Shown piece by piece: positions 9,206-16,389 of a DNA stretch of 46,205 bases (the first letter of the stretch is position 1; each line of letters starts with the position of its first letter). The DNA is taken from the NCBI GenBank assembly GCA_021324135.1, contig JAJPJO010000537.1, forward strand, positions 1 through 46,205, in the 5' to 3' direction. The DNA comes from Pseudomonadota bacterium (GTDB lineage: Bacteria; Cyanobacteriota; Vampirovibrionia; Obscuribacterales; Obscuribacteraceae). The notes beneath the pieces were generated by a model, which was given only the letters and a program-made list of their open reading frames with translations, ran no database searches and was not told where the DNA came from. A program made the position numbers and the translations under genes.

Positions 9206-9561
9206 TCAAAATTTAATCGAGATCATTTCTCGAAGTACTGTTCAGTTATGCGTTAATTTATGTAGCTCCTACCCAGGAGAGGCCTTCTTCGAACCGCTCG
9301 AGAGCACGCTCAGGCAAAGCAGGTGCAACAGGCTCCAGCCAGGGTTTCAAGCGCCGATTGAGCAAGCGAGAAACACGAAAGTCGGTTCATAAGTTTGTGA
9401 GTCAGCCAAACCACGACTGGATACCAGATCGACGCCATCGACATGACTGGTCGCCAGAGGCAAAAGGCAGCGCGGAGCTCGGTCACGACGAGTTCTTGCA
9501 AAAGGTATTCATGTCACGTGACGGTTCAGTAATTTCAACAATCTAGTTCAGGATTTATTGC
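9206..9561. other. 356-bp gap without a recognised gene
   Basis: No tRNA or well-known ncRNA consensus was found. A 62-codon frame on the plus strand (9358-9546, TTG start) and a 63-codon frame on the minus strand both lack good ribosome-binding sites and family features. The DNA is not low in GC, so it may hold a decayed gene or an unrecognised structured RNA. Confidence 0.4.
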
Positions 9562-10635
9562 ATGCGAAAAACATCAAAAGTACAGGGCACAAAAATCGCT
9601 CAGGCAGCCAAGGATTTGAATGTCACCAGTGTGACGATTCGCCGCTACGTAAGCGAGTTCGGCATCGACACTACCACCGATGAAAACGGTATCAAGGTTC
9701 TTCCCGATGTAGCCATGGATGAGCTCAAGGAAGTGCGCCGCTTGAAAGAGGAAGGCTACACCAATCCAATGGTGCTTGAGTTCCTCGAGGAGAAGCGAGC
9801 CAAGCGCGAGCAATCCGGAGGCGAGCCGGTAGCAGAGGCGAAGCCGGAGAAGACAAAATCGAAGAGCAAAGCAAAAGGCAGAGCTAAGGAGACCGCACCA
9901 GCCGAAGACTCCGAAGAAGAAGAGGTTGATGAGGTCGAAGAAACAGAAGAGGAGGAGGAGGCTCCTCAATCAAGACAGCCGAGAAGACGTGGTCGCAAGG
10001 AAGAGCTGCCCGAGGAAGATGAAGCTCCAGAAGCAGAAGAAACAGGCGACGACTCCGGCGAAGAAGCGCAAGAACAGTCAGGACAGGAAGGGTCGACCGA
10101 CGGTCGTCTCAAGCACTCGCTTACCTGCCAGACCTGCGGAAAGTCATTTGAGCATTTGAATCCTAAATTGAGAGATTGCCTGGACTGTTACAGAGCGAAA
10201 CGCAAAGAACGCAGACGGGGCGGTGATCGGCACAAAAACGTCATTCAGCATCCGCTGGCGCAGCAAGTGGTCAGTAAAATGGCCAATCAGCAGCAGCAGC
10301 AACAACAGCAGACTCAGCCAGAACGGGAACGGCCGCAACCCGCGCAGACTCCACGCAAAGAGCGCGAGGTGCCACAGCCGGTGCACAGCATTGGCGTCAC
10401 CCAGCCGGTCATCGGCGGTTTGAAGACTCAGGTGCGCAGCTACCGGAAAGCGATTGATGAAACGCGACAGATCACCGGTTCACTGAAGCGCCGCCTCGAG
10501 CGTCCCGACCTTCCGGAAGGCGATCGCCGCTGGCTGGAGCAGATCTATGCCTACCAGTTGATCTTGCACCAGGGGTGGAGGCATCTGTCCGAGTACAGAG
10601 CGACCACTCAACAGCAATCGAAGCTCGACGACTAA
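9562..10635 (+). CDS. MerR-like HTH protein with acidic linker and zinc ribbon
   Basis: 357 aa. Residues 10-80 resemble a MerR-type winged helix (KIAQAAKDLNVTSVTIRRYV, then EEGYTNPMVLEFLEEKR). Residues 88-180 are strongly charged, first basic and then a long Glu run. Residues 187-215 hold a four-Cys zinc ribbon, C189-x2-C192 and C206-x2-C209, followed by an Arg/Lys-rich stretch. After a poly-Gln tract the last 90 residues look alpha-helical. Binding of DNA or RNA is likely from this composition, but I cannot name a family or target. It is downstream of the Xer gene with a 356-bp gap and convergent with a secreted-protein gene. Confidence 0.75.
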   Translation: MRKTSKVQGTKIAQAAKDLNVTSVTIRRYVSEFGIDTTTDENGIKVLPDVAMDELKEVRRLKEEGYTNPMVLEFLEEKRAKREQSGGEPVAEAKPEKTKSKSKAKGRAKETAPAEDSEEEEVDEVEETEEEEEAPQSRQPRRRGRKEELPEEDEAPEAEETGDDSGEEAQEQSGQEGSTDGRLKHSLTCQTCGKSFEHLNPKLRDCLDCYRAKRKERRRGGDRHKNVIQHPLAQQVVSKMANQQQQQQQQTQPERERPQPAQTPRKEREVPQPVHSIGVTQPVIGGLKTQVRSYRKAIDETRQITGSLKRRLERPDLPEGDRRWLEQIYAYQLILHQGWRHLSEYRATTQQQSKLDD

Positions 10636-10679
10636 ATCATTGCAAGGCGTAAAGCTTCAGTCCATGAGCCGGGTCGAAC

Positions 10680-10694
10680 GCCTGCCGGGCAGGC
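10680..10694. terminator. Short palindrome between convergent genes
   Basis: GCCTGCC-G-GGCAGGC lies 45 bp after the HTH/zinc-ribbon stop and 28 bp before the stop of the convergent gene. It is short with a tight loop, and a TTAAA follows. It could act as a weak bidirectional terminator. Three GCTTAAA repeats lie directly beside it (10693-10730). Confidence 0.3.
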
Positions 10695-10721
10695 TTAAAG
10701 GTTCGGCTTAAAGCGGATCGC

Positions 10722-12119
10722 TTAAAACGGATCGGGCACGGCCGTTGTCGGCGTCGAAATTGGTTTGGAGAAGATCGCATTCGGATCGCCATCGATCGAA
10801 TGTAAAGGATCGAGTGATAGCGCCGGCGGTGCACTCAATCCGACCGGTGCACTGGGCGCTTGAGCGAATCCTCCTCTAGCTGGGGCAAGAGGCACATCCG
10901 GCGGAGCTTGCGGCGGTCTTGTAAGACCAGGTATGTATGTATTTTGAGGCGTCAGTTTAGCGGGCTTAAATTGTGGCGGACCAAGCGGACCATAATTGGG
11001 GCCGTTCGCCGCACCACCCCCGGTGCTGGACATGGGCGGCCATCCAGGAGGCGTGCCGCCCGGTATCCCCTGTCCTCCAGGCATGCTCTGGCCTGGAAGC
11101 GCAATCGGGGCGGCATTCATCTTATTGAGATCGAGTGGTGTATTGATGCGGACAGCCACGGGCGTGCCGGCCTTCATGCTGAATTCCTTGCCGCGCATCA
11201 TTCTGGCGTGCACAAAGCCAATGCCGGACACGGTCGAATTAAGCATGCTTTTCACCTGCTGTCCGTAATCCGAGAAATTCATGCCGGCCATTTTTACCTT
11301 CGGCTCCGTCTCCTGGTCGTGCGCGGGATTATGCTGGATGAAGCCGTTAATTTTGGTATTGCGCCCGTCTGGAAAGACCAGCGTGGTCAAGCCGATGTTA
11401 ACCTGTCCGGGCACCCCGGAGCGCTGCATTTTGGCGGGCACCGAATCGACTACGACACCAAGAATACGAGAGTTGGGCGGGATGAGTTCCTCACCTTCAT
11501 TTGAATAGCCGTCCGGCAAAATGATGGCAAAGGTATCGCCTCTTTGACTTTTGGCTGAGCTTATGTCGCCTTCCAAGATACCCGAGAGCACTGTCCCGGT
11601 TTTAACGCGCTTGCCAAGAAATTGTTTCCAGAACTCCGGGATCGTGCCTCTTATAAGCGGAGTTTGTGGTGGCGCATCCGGTACCAGCCCCGGAACAGCC
11701 TGCTCCACTCCTAAGTTCGGCGAAGCTGGCGTCAGAGTTCCAGGTGTGCTGTAGCTGCCCGGCAAAAAGTTCTGTCCGGGTCCTTGAAATTGATTGCCAC
11801 CGGGGGCGGTGAAACCTGGTGCAAATCCCGGGGTCGAACCACCATTCCCGAATCCTGGAGCTTGACCCGGGGCCGCTGCATTAGCAAGACCAGGGGTGGC
11901 GGATGTAAAGCGCGGAATACCGCCGGCGATAAGATTTGGACCCTGGCCTGAGCTGGGATTAGCACCAGCGCTGTCCAGACCGGGCACATTTGACAGACCC
12001 GGCGAGGCAGGCGGTGCATCCGCTCTGATCATCTGCCATTGCTCTCTAGCCTGAGCAGGCTGAAGCACAGCCACCAGACCGACAAGAACCGCGATTCGCC
12101 TGTAAAACCTGAAGTGCAC
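10722..12119 (-). CDS. Secreted Pro/Gly-rich protein with a VirB10/TrbI-like core
   Basis: 465 aa with a Sec signal peptide (RRIAVLVGLVAVLQPAQA, cleavage near residue 24). Residues about 35-150 and 330-465 are Pro/Gly/Asn-rich and disordered. The central part, about 160-330, contains VKTGTVLSGILEGDI, then GEELIPPNSRILGVVV and KAGTPVAVRINTPLDL. This resembles the beta-barrel of VirB10/TrbI proteins, which span the envelope in type IV secretion (pattern G-T-x-hhx-G-x-L-x-x-x-I, then P-x-x-S-x-h-x-G). No other type IV genes are nearby, so a role in conjugation is not supported and a general envelope protein is as likely. It is divergent from rpsF. Confidence 0.65.
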   Translation of the reverse strand: MHFRFYRRIAVLVGLVAVLQPAQAREQWQMIRADAPPASPGLSNVPGLDSAGANPSSGQGPNLIAGGIPRFTSATPGLANAAAPGQAPGFGNGGSTPGFAPGFTAPGGNQFQGPGQNFLPGSYSTPGTLTPASPNLGVEQAVPGLVPDAPPQTPLIRGTIPEFWKQFLGKRVKTGTVLSGILEGDISSAKSQRGDTFAIILPDGYSNEGEELIPPNSRILGVVVDSVPAKMQRSGVPGQVNIGLTTLVFPDGRNTKINGFIQHNPAHDQETEPKVKMAGMNFSDYGQQVKSMLNSTVSGIGFVHARMMRGKEFSMKAGTPVAVRINTPLDLNKMNAAPIALPGQSMPGGQGIPGGTPPGWPPMSSTGGGAANGPNYGPLGPPQFKPAKLTPQNTYIPGLTRPPQAPPDVPLAPARGGFAQAPSAPVGLSAPPALSLDPLHSIDGDPNAIFSKPISTPTTAVPDPF

Positions 12120-12441
12120 AAAGCCCTCCGAAATCCTTCCCTGAGCTGTCTTTTCTTTAATGAGACCACTGGAAGAACCACATTTTAGGTGAATAGAGGG
12201 CAGCGGCCTATGTGAAGATTACGCAGAGTATAAAAACCTGTGTCTTTCAGCATGATAGAATTACTGGTTTCTTCGAGCAGCACGAACAAAGCGGCTGCGC
12301 GAAGATGTAACAGCCCTTGCCTGAAAGATAGCTCAGGCGGCACGCCTCTCAAGCCGGTTAGCAGCGCTCAGCTGACACCTGCTGAGGAGTGAAATGACGC
12401 CAAGCTGCCAGACAGGACGCACACGACCAAAGGGGAGAACA
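12120..12441. promoter_or_regulatory. Divergent promoter region and long rpsF leader
   Basis: 322 bp between the secreted-protein gene (minus) and rpsF (plus). Two hairpins lie in the 3' half: GCCTGA/TCAGGC near 12319-12339, and CTCAGC/GCTGAG at 12367-12372/12381-12386. Many bacteria autoregulate rpsF operons through an S6:S18-binding leader. The hairpins are in the right place for that, but I could not confirm the conserved bulge, so this is only a candidate. Confidence 0.35.
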
Positions 12442-12768
12442 GTGAGCGAGAAAGACAAACTAAAAACGTACGAAACGATGTACATCATCCGCCCAAACCT
12501 TGACGAGGAAGGTGTGGATAAAGCAGTAGCCCAGATCGAAGAATTCATGAAGAATCAGGGCTGCATCATCGAAGCAACAGACAAGAAAGGACGCAAGCGC
12601 CTCGCATATGAAGTAAACAAAATGCGCGACGGCTACTACGTTCACACCGTCTTCAAAGCACCAGCGACATCAATCGCGCCGATCAAGCGCATGATGAGCC
12701 TTTCAGAAGACGTCATCAGATCGATTATCGTATTCATGCCGAAAGCCGCATTGGTTCCTCAACCATAA
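12442..12768 (+). CDS. rpsF: 30S ribosomal protein bS6
   Basis: 108 aa with the bS6 signature: YETMYIIRPNLDEEGVDKAV, GRKRLAYEVNKMRDGYYVH and a C-terminal SEDVIRSIIVFM. It binds bS18 and 16S rRNA in the platform of the small subunit. The frame is open from 12394, but the GTG at 12442 is the better start: it is preceded by AGGGGAG (12431-12437) and gives the normal family N-terminus. It is first in the conserved rpsF-ssb-rpsR cluster. Confidence 0.95.
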   Translation: MSEKDKLKTYETMYIIRPNLDEEGVDKAVAQIEEFMKNQGCIIEATDKKGRKRLAYEVNKMRDGYYVHTVFKAPATSIAPIKRMMSLSEDVIRSIIVFMPKAALVPQP

Positions 12769-12831
12769 TGCAGCTCAGGAATGCAGCTAAGAAATTAACG
12801 CGCACGCAAACAGCTTACGAAGGTTCAACAC

Positions 12832-13281
12832 ATGAGTAGTCTAAGCAAAGTAGTGGTATCCGGGCGGATTATCAAAGCCCCTGAAAAGCGTTTCACGCCA
12901 GGCAATAACGTGGCCGTCACGGAATTCGCCATTGCTGTCGAATCGCTTCCACGCCAGGACGGGCAAAAGGAAACGACTGCCGTCAAGGTGATCACATGGA
13001 GAGAACTGGCTGAGCGTTGCGCAGAGCAACTGAAAAAAGGCGATCTGGTCTGCGTCGATGGACGACTGCAGGTCAATAGCCATACCTCATCTGATGGTCA
13101 GAAAAAGCGAGATGTAGAAATCGACGCCGTCAGCGTTGAAAATCTATCCGAGCTGAGCGGCGGCGCCCAAGTAGCGCAGCTGCAAACTGCAGAGGTAGGT
13201 GCGCAAAAGGTTGGTGTCGCGGCGCAGGCTCAGTCGGAAGATATCGACATGATCTTCGCCGAAGACGAGATTCCGTTCTAA
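12832..13281 (+). CDS. ssb: Single-stranded DNA-binding protein
   Basis: 149 aa. The N-terminal OB fold covers residues 1-105 (LSKVVVSGRIIKAPEKRF, VKVITWRELAERCAEQLKKG, VCVDGRLQVNSH). A short flexible linker leads to the acidic tail ending EDEIPF, a variant of the DDIPF tip that recruits replication and repair proteins. It lies between rpsF and rpsR, as in many bacteria, and is probably co-transcribed with them. Confidence 0.95.
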   Translation: MSSLSKVVVSGRIIKAPEKRFTPGNNVAVTEFAIAVESLPRQDGQKETTAVKVITWRELAERCAEQLKKGDLVCVDGRLQVNSHTSSDGQKKRDVEIDAVSVENLSELSGGAQVAQLQTAEVGAQKVGVAAQAQSEDIDMIFAEDEIPF

Positions 13282-13334
13282 CCAACCGTATTTAAACGAA
13301 CCAAGCAAACACTTTTGAAATAGGAGAATACATC

Positions 13335-13571
13335 GTGCGAGTATCCGGAGATTCACCACCTCGAAGACGCAAAACCTGCAATTTCTGCGCCGATATGCTC
13401 GAGTACATCGATTACAAAGATCCCAGCCGGCTCAAGAAATACGTGACCGAGCGAGGCAAGATCTTACCCCGCCGAATCAGCGGCAATTGCGCTCGTCATC
13501 AGCGTGGTCTGACGGTCGCCATCAAGCGCGCCCGTGACATTGCGCTCATGCCTTACATGGCTGACGGCTAA
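13335..13571 (+). CDS. rpsR: 30S ribosomal protein bS18
   Basis: 78 aa, GTG start at 13335 with a good ribosome-binding site (TAGGAGAA, 13321-13328). Family features: [20 protein letters not shown] and [14 protein letters not shown]. It has Cys residues at the N-terminus (CNFC) and in GNC, which fits the zinc-type form of bS18. It pairs with bS6 on the ribosome. rplI, which often follows, is absent; the cluster ends here. Confidence 0.95.
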   Translation: MRVSGDSPPRRRKTCNFCADMLEYIDYKDPSRLKKYVTERGKILPRRISGNCARHQRGLTVAIKRARDIALMPYMADG

Positions 13572-13707
13572 ACTGTAGATTCCCTGAGCCAACCGATAGC
13601 GAGTTGCAGGCATTGCAGGCTAAATTCGCCTTTGAACTGTGCCACCGCCTGCAGTATCCGTTCGACCGCAAGCGTGCCCGTTTGACGATCGCGCACGCTT
13701 GTGTCCG

Positions 13708-13766
13708 TTTATCGAACGCATGCATGTCAATTTATCGAACGCATGTCAATTTATCGAGCGCATGCG
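13708..13766 (+). repeat. Short tandem repeat beside dispersed-element copy 1
   Basis: Three head-to-tail units begin at 13708, 13731 and 13750 (TTTATCGAACGCATG..., 23, 19 and 17 nt). They differ by a CATG duplication and an A-to-G change. The array ends 6 bp before the dispersed hairpin element. Confidence 0.8.
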
Positions 13767-13771
13767 TTTCC

Positions 13772-13897
13772 GTTTTTGACGAGGCCAAAAACAGCCAATT
13801 TTGGCATCGTACACGAGGCCGTGGACACTCTGATAGTGCATTTTTTGGGCTTCCGGCCTCGGCAACGAGGCCAAAAATGACCAATTTTGGCCTCGTT
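13772..13897. repeat. Dispersed two-hairpin element, copy 1
   Basis: About 126 bp with a second copy at 32114-32241. Hairpin A pairs ACGAGGCCAAAA with TTTTGGCATCGT (one mismatch; 13780-13812 area). Hairpin B is a perfect 13-bp stem, AACGAGGCCAAAA (13864-13876) with TTTTGGCCTCGTT (13885-13897), around an 8-nt loop. The copies share the hairpins, a TGGACACT block and GGCTTC-GG--TCGGCAACGAGGCC. It is non-coding and lies between rpsR and the tRNA. The form suggests a REP/MITE-like mobile or structural element. Confidence 0.85.
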
Positions 13898-14018
13898 GAA
13901 ATCAGAGAGAGGTGATACCTTCATTGAGTGAAACCAAGGGCGCCCCATGAAAACCAGGCGAATGCAGGCGCCCTCAGTGGACTGTTTATTAATTACTGTT
14001 GTAAGATCTGGTATACGC

Positions 14019-14102
14019 GCCGAAGTGGTGAAATGGCAAACACGCTACGTTCAGGGCGTAGTGAGCGCTTAGCTCTTGTGGGTTCAAGTCCCACCTTCGG
14101 CA
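14019..14102 (+). tRNA. tRNA-Leu (anticodon CAG)
   Basis: 84 nt. The acceptor stem GCCGAAG (14019-14025) pairs with CTTCGGC (14095-14101), with discriminator A14102. The anticodon stem is CTACG/CGTAG with loop TTCAGGG, so the anticodon is CAG (14052-14054), reading CUG. The T arm is GTGGGTTCAAGTCCCAC. A long variable arm (GAGCGCTTAGCTC) marks a class II tRNA. CCA is not encoded. It lies 28 bp upstream of infC. Confidence 0.96.
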
Positions 14103-14130
14103 AATTTCCTTAGTCCCAGTTGACAAAGAG

Positions 14131-14739
14131 GTGCAATTGACTCCAGACTTTCGCGGCGGCCCGCCACCAAGCAGCAGCCCACCCCCGCCAAGCACTGCCC
14201 AAACAGGGCGACAAGATCCCAGAAAAGAACTGCCCTTACTCAATGAGCGCATAAGAGTTCGCGAAGTCCGCCTTATCGACGAAGAGGGTAATCAAGTTGG
14301 AATCGTCCCAACCCGGCAGGCATTGGGTCAAGCTAAAGAGCAAGGTCTGGATTTGTTCCTCGTTCAACCTGACGCAAACCCGCCCGTGGCCAAGATTATG
14401 GACTACGGACGATATAAGTACGAGCAAGAGAAGAAAGAGAAGGCGACCAAGAAGAAGCAGCATCAGCCGGATGTCAAAGAAATCAAGATGCGCTACAAAA
14501 TCGAGGAGCACGACTACCAGGTTAAGCTCCGTAAAGCGCAAGAGTTCCTCCAGGACGGCGATAAGGTCAAGGTCGTAATTCCAATGCGGGGGCGCGAAGT
14601 ACAGCACAGCAGCATAGCTATGGAGCTGATGAATCGCTTTTCCGACGAGCTTAAAGAATTAGGAACTCCGGACAAAGAGCCCAAAATCGAGGGAAAAAAC
14701 ATTATAATGATACTCTCGCCCGTCTCGCCGAAAAGATAG
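14131..14739 (+). CDS. infC: Translation initiation factor IF-3
   Basis: 202 aa. IF-3 binds the 30S subunit and checks initiator tRNA and start codon. The N-domain is LLNERIRVREVRLIDEEGNQ and the C-domain follows the Lys-rich linker (DVKEIKMRYKIEEHDYQVKL, KVKVVIPMRGREVQ). The first 33 residues are a Pro-rich extension. The start is non-ATG: GTG at 14131 abuts AAAGAG, and TTG at 14137 has the purine-rich stretch 3 nt upstream. Rare start codons are typical of infC and let IF-3 repress its own translation. It heads infC-rpmI-rplT. Confidence 0.93.
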   Translation: MQLTPDFRGGPPPSSSPPPPSTAQTGRQDPRKELPLLNERIRVREVRLIDEEGNQVGIVPTRQALGQAKEQGLDLFLVQPDANPPVAKIMDYGRYKYEQEKKEKATKKKQHQPDVKEIKMRYKIEEHDYQVKLRKAQEFLQDGDKVKVVIPMRGREVQHSSIAMELMNRFSDELKELGTPDKEPKIEGKNIIMILSPVSPKR

Positions 14740-14784
14740 AGACAGGCACGTTGGGCTTTTCCTGAACATTCAGGTAGGTAAATC

Positions 14785-14994
14785 ATGCCGAAAATGAAGA
14801 CGAACAAAGCGGCAGCCCGCCGGTTCAAAATCACCGGTACCGGAAAAATCCTGCGCAAGCAGGCCGGCACCAGGCACATCAATGAATGGATGGCGCCTTC
14901 GGTGAAACGCAACCTGCGCGGTTGGACTGCGCTGAGCAAAGACAGCAAGAGAAACGTTCTTCTTCTGTTTCCCTATCGCAAGTATCTGAGATAG
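14785..14994 (+). CDS. rpmI: 50S ribosomal protein bL35
   Basis: 69 aa, of normal bL35 size. Signature MPKMKTNKAAARRFKITGTG at the N-terminus and a basic C-terminus. It is the second gene of the infC operon. A small hairpin (CCTGA/TCAGG, 14761-14774) sits just upstream of its start. Confidence 0.95.
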   Translation: MPKMKTNKAAARRFKITGTGKILRKQAGTRHINEWMAPSVKRNLRGWTALSKDSKRNVLLLFPYRKYLR

Positions 14995-15104
14995 TCAGAC
15001 TCGCGGTGGTTTTAAAGCGCCAAGTCTAAGGGATTCTCCTCCCCGATGGCAGGTGCTTTTCGAAACAGCAAAGAACATCAAACAATGAAGTAGGAGATTG
15101 TCAG

Positions 15105-15467
15105 ATGGCTAAGGTAAAACGCGGAAATGTGCTGAAGAATCGGCACAAGAAAATAATCAAGAAGTACGCAAAAGGCTTCCGTGGCTCGAACTCGAAATTG
15201 TTCGTCGCCGCCAACCAGACTGTAATGAAGGCATGGAGAAACGCCTATCGCGATCGCAGAAATCGCAAGCGCGTTTTCCGTCGTCTGTGGATCGCTCGCA
15301 TCAATGCGGCATGCCGCAGCCACGGTATGTCTTACAGTCGATTCATCAATGGTCTGTTGAAGGCCGATGTTGAAGTCAATCGCAAGATGTTGGCTGAGGT
15401 AGCTATTCACGACAAGCAGGCGTTCGCCAAGCTGGTCGAGTTGGCCAAGACCAAAGTCACGGCTTAA
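15105..15467 (+). CDS. rplT: 50S ribosomal protein bL20
   Basis: 120 aa with the family pattern: a long basic N-terminal helix ([20 protein letters not shown]), [20 protein letters not shown] and [20 protein letters not shown]. It is an early 23S rRNA-binding assembly protein; in several bacteria bL20 represses its own operon by binding the leader. A GGAG ribosome-binding site precedes the ATG. A 110-bp rpmI-rplT gap precedes it and holds no clear extra feature. Confidence 0.96.
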   Translation: MAKVKRGNVLKNRHKKIIKKYAKGFRGSNSKLFVAANQTVMKAWRNAYRDRRNRKRVFRRLWIARINAACRSHGMSYSRFINGLLKADVEVNRKMLAEVAIHDKQAFAKLVELAKTKVTA

Positions 15468-15511
15468 GCAGTCGTTCCCTCTGATTCAATCAGACTGGGT
15501 GGCTGCCTGAA

Positions 15512-16315
15512 ATGGAAATTATTTCTCTTGTGAGCTCATCGAATTCTCTATTGAAGAGAATTCGCTCGCTTCATGACCGCTCCGGCAGAGAAAAAACGGG
15601 CACCTTCCTGCTGGAGGGCGCCAAGATTTATGACGAGGCGATAAGCCATGGTATCCATGTACAAGACGTCGTGGTCACGGCTCAATTCCTCGATCGCGAT
15701 TTGCCCAGGCTCAAAAACGCCGATGCGCTGAAGCGCGTCAACCTGGTTGACGATAATATTTTTTCTGCCCCGGCGACCACCGAGTCACCACAGGGGCTGA
15801 TTGCGGTCGCTTCGTGCCGTGCACAGCAAGCGCCAGATCTCTTCGAGCCGGCGCCACCACTGGTGGTGATCGCCGACCGCATTCAAGATCCGGGCAATCT
15901 CGGCACCATGGTGCGCACCTCCCTGGCTCTGGGTGCCAGTGGTTTGATTTTGACAAAAGGCTCAGTGGACGCATACAACCCGAAGGTGGTGCGCTCGGCA
16001 GCCGGTGCGCTCTTCGCTCTGCCGATCCTGCAAGATCGCAGCATCCAGGAGGCTCTGAGCCTGTGCCGGCAGCACGGGCTGATCATCTCCGCTTTATCGG
16101 CGGACGGAGCGTCAGTGCTCAACGAATTAAATCTGACGGTACCGTCTGCGATACTATTTGGCAATGAAGCCAGCGGTCTGGATGTAGAGGTTGAGAAACA
16201 AACCGACTACTTTGTCAGGATTCCAATGGCACAAAGCAGTGAATCCCTGAATGTCTCGATCGCTCATGCTATTGTCATGTACGAAGCAATGACGCAAAGA
16301 AAAAGCATGCCCTGA
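15512..16315 (+). CDS. SpoU/TrmH-family RNA 2'-O-methyltransferase
   Basis: 267 aa with an N-terminal L30e-like substrate-binding domain (about 1-105) and a C-terminal SPOUT knot domain. Motif 1 is DPGNLGTMVRTS, motif 2 AILFGNEASGL and motif 3 IPMAQSSESLNVSIAHAIV, which together bind SAM and carry the catalytic Asn/Arg/Ser set. It methylates a ribose in rRNA or tRNA; the target cannot be read from sequence. It lies 44 bp downstream of rplT, which fits read-through from the translation operon. Confidence 0.92.
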   Translation: MEIISLVSSSNSLLKRIRSLHDRSGREKTGTFLLEGAKIYDEAISHGIHVQDVVVTAQFLDRDLPRLKNADALKRVNLVDDNIFSAPATTESPQGLIAVASCRAQQAPDLFEPAPPLVVIADRIQDPGNLGTMVRTSLALGASGLILTKGSVDAYNPKVVRSAAGALFALPILQDRSIQEALSLCRQHGLIISALSADGASVLNELNLTVPSAILFGNEASGLDVEVEKQTDYFVRIPMAQSSESLNVSIAHAIVMYEAMTQRKSMP

Positions 16316-16389
16316 AATTCAGGCCGATTACCTTTATTTTCGTTCCTCAAGCCCTTAAAATACGAGCTACTGCTCCCGGGACTCATAGA

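Larger units (their letters stand above)
13572..14018. other. 447-bp repeat-rich gap between rpsR and tRNA-Leu
   Basis: No credible gene. It contains a short tandem array (13708-13766) and a two-hairpin dispersed element (13772-13897), both listed separately. The remaining 120 bp before the tRNA presumably carries its promoter. Frames called here on both strands are products of the palindromic repeat. Confidence 0.6.

Noticed and set aside
13708..13897. CRISPR array
   Set aside because: Units are unequal and directly adjacent with no unique spacers; the hairpin element occurs singly and there are no cas genes.
13604..13948. Frames on both strands over the repeat (for example a 103-codon plus and a 65-codon minus frame)
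   Set aside because: They are readings of the palindromic repeat. The same kind of peptide (FGLVK...) comes from the second copy, so repeat structure, not coding selection, explains them.
14131..14739. ATT start codon for infC, as in E. coli
   Set aside because: The ATT at 14136 is out of frame; the in-frame choices are GTG 14131 and TTG 14137.
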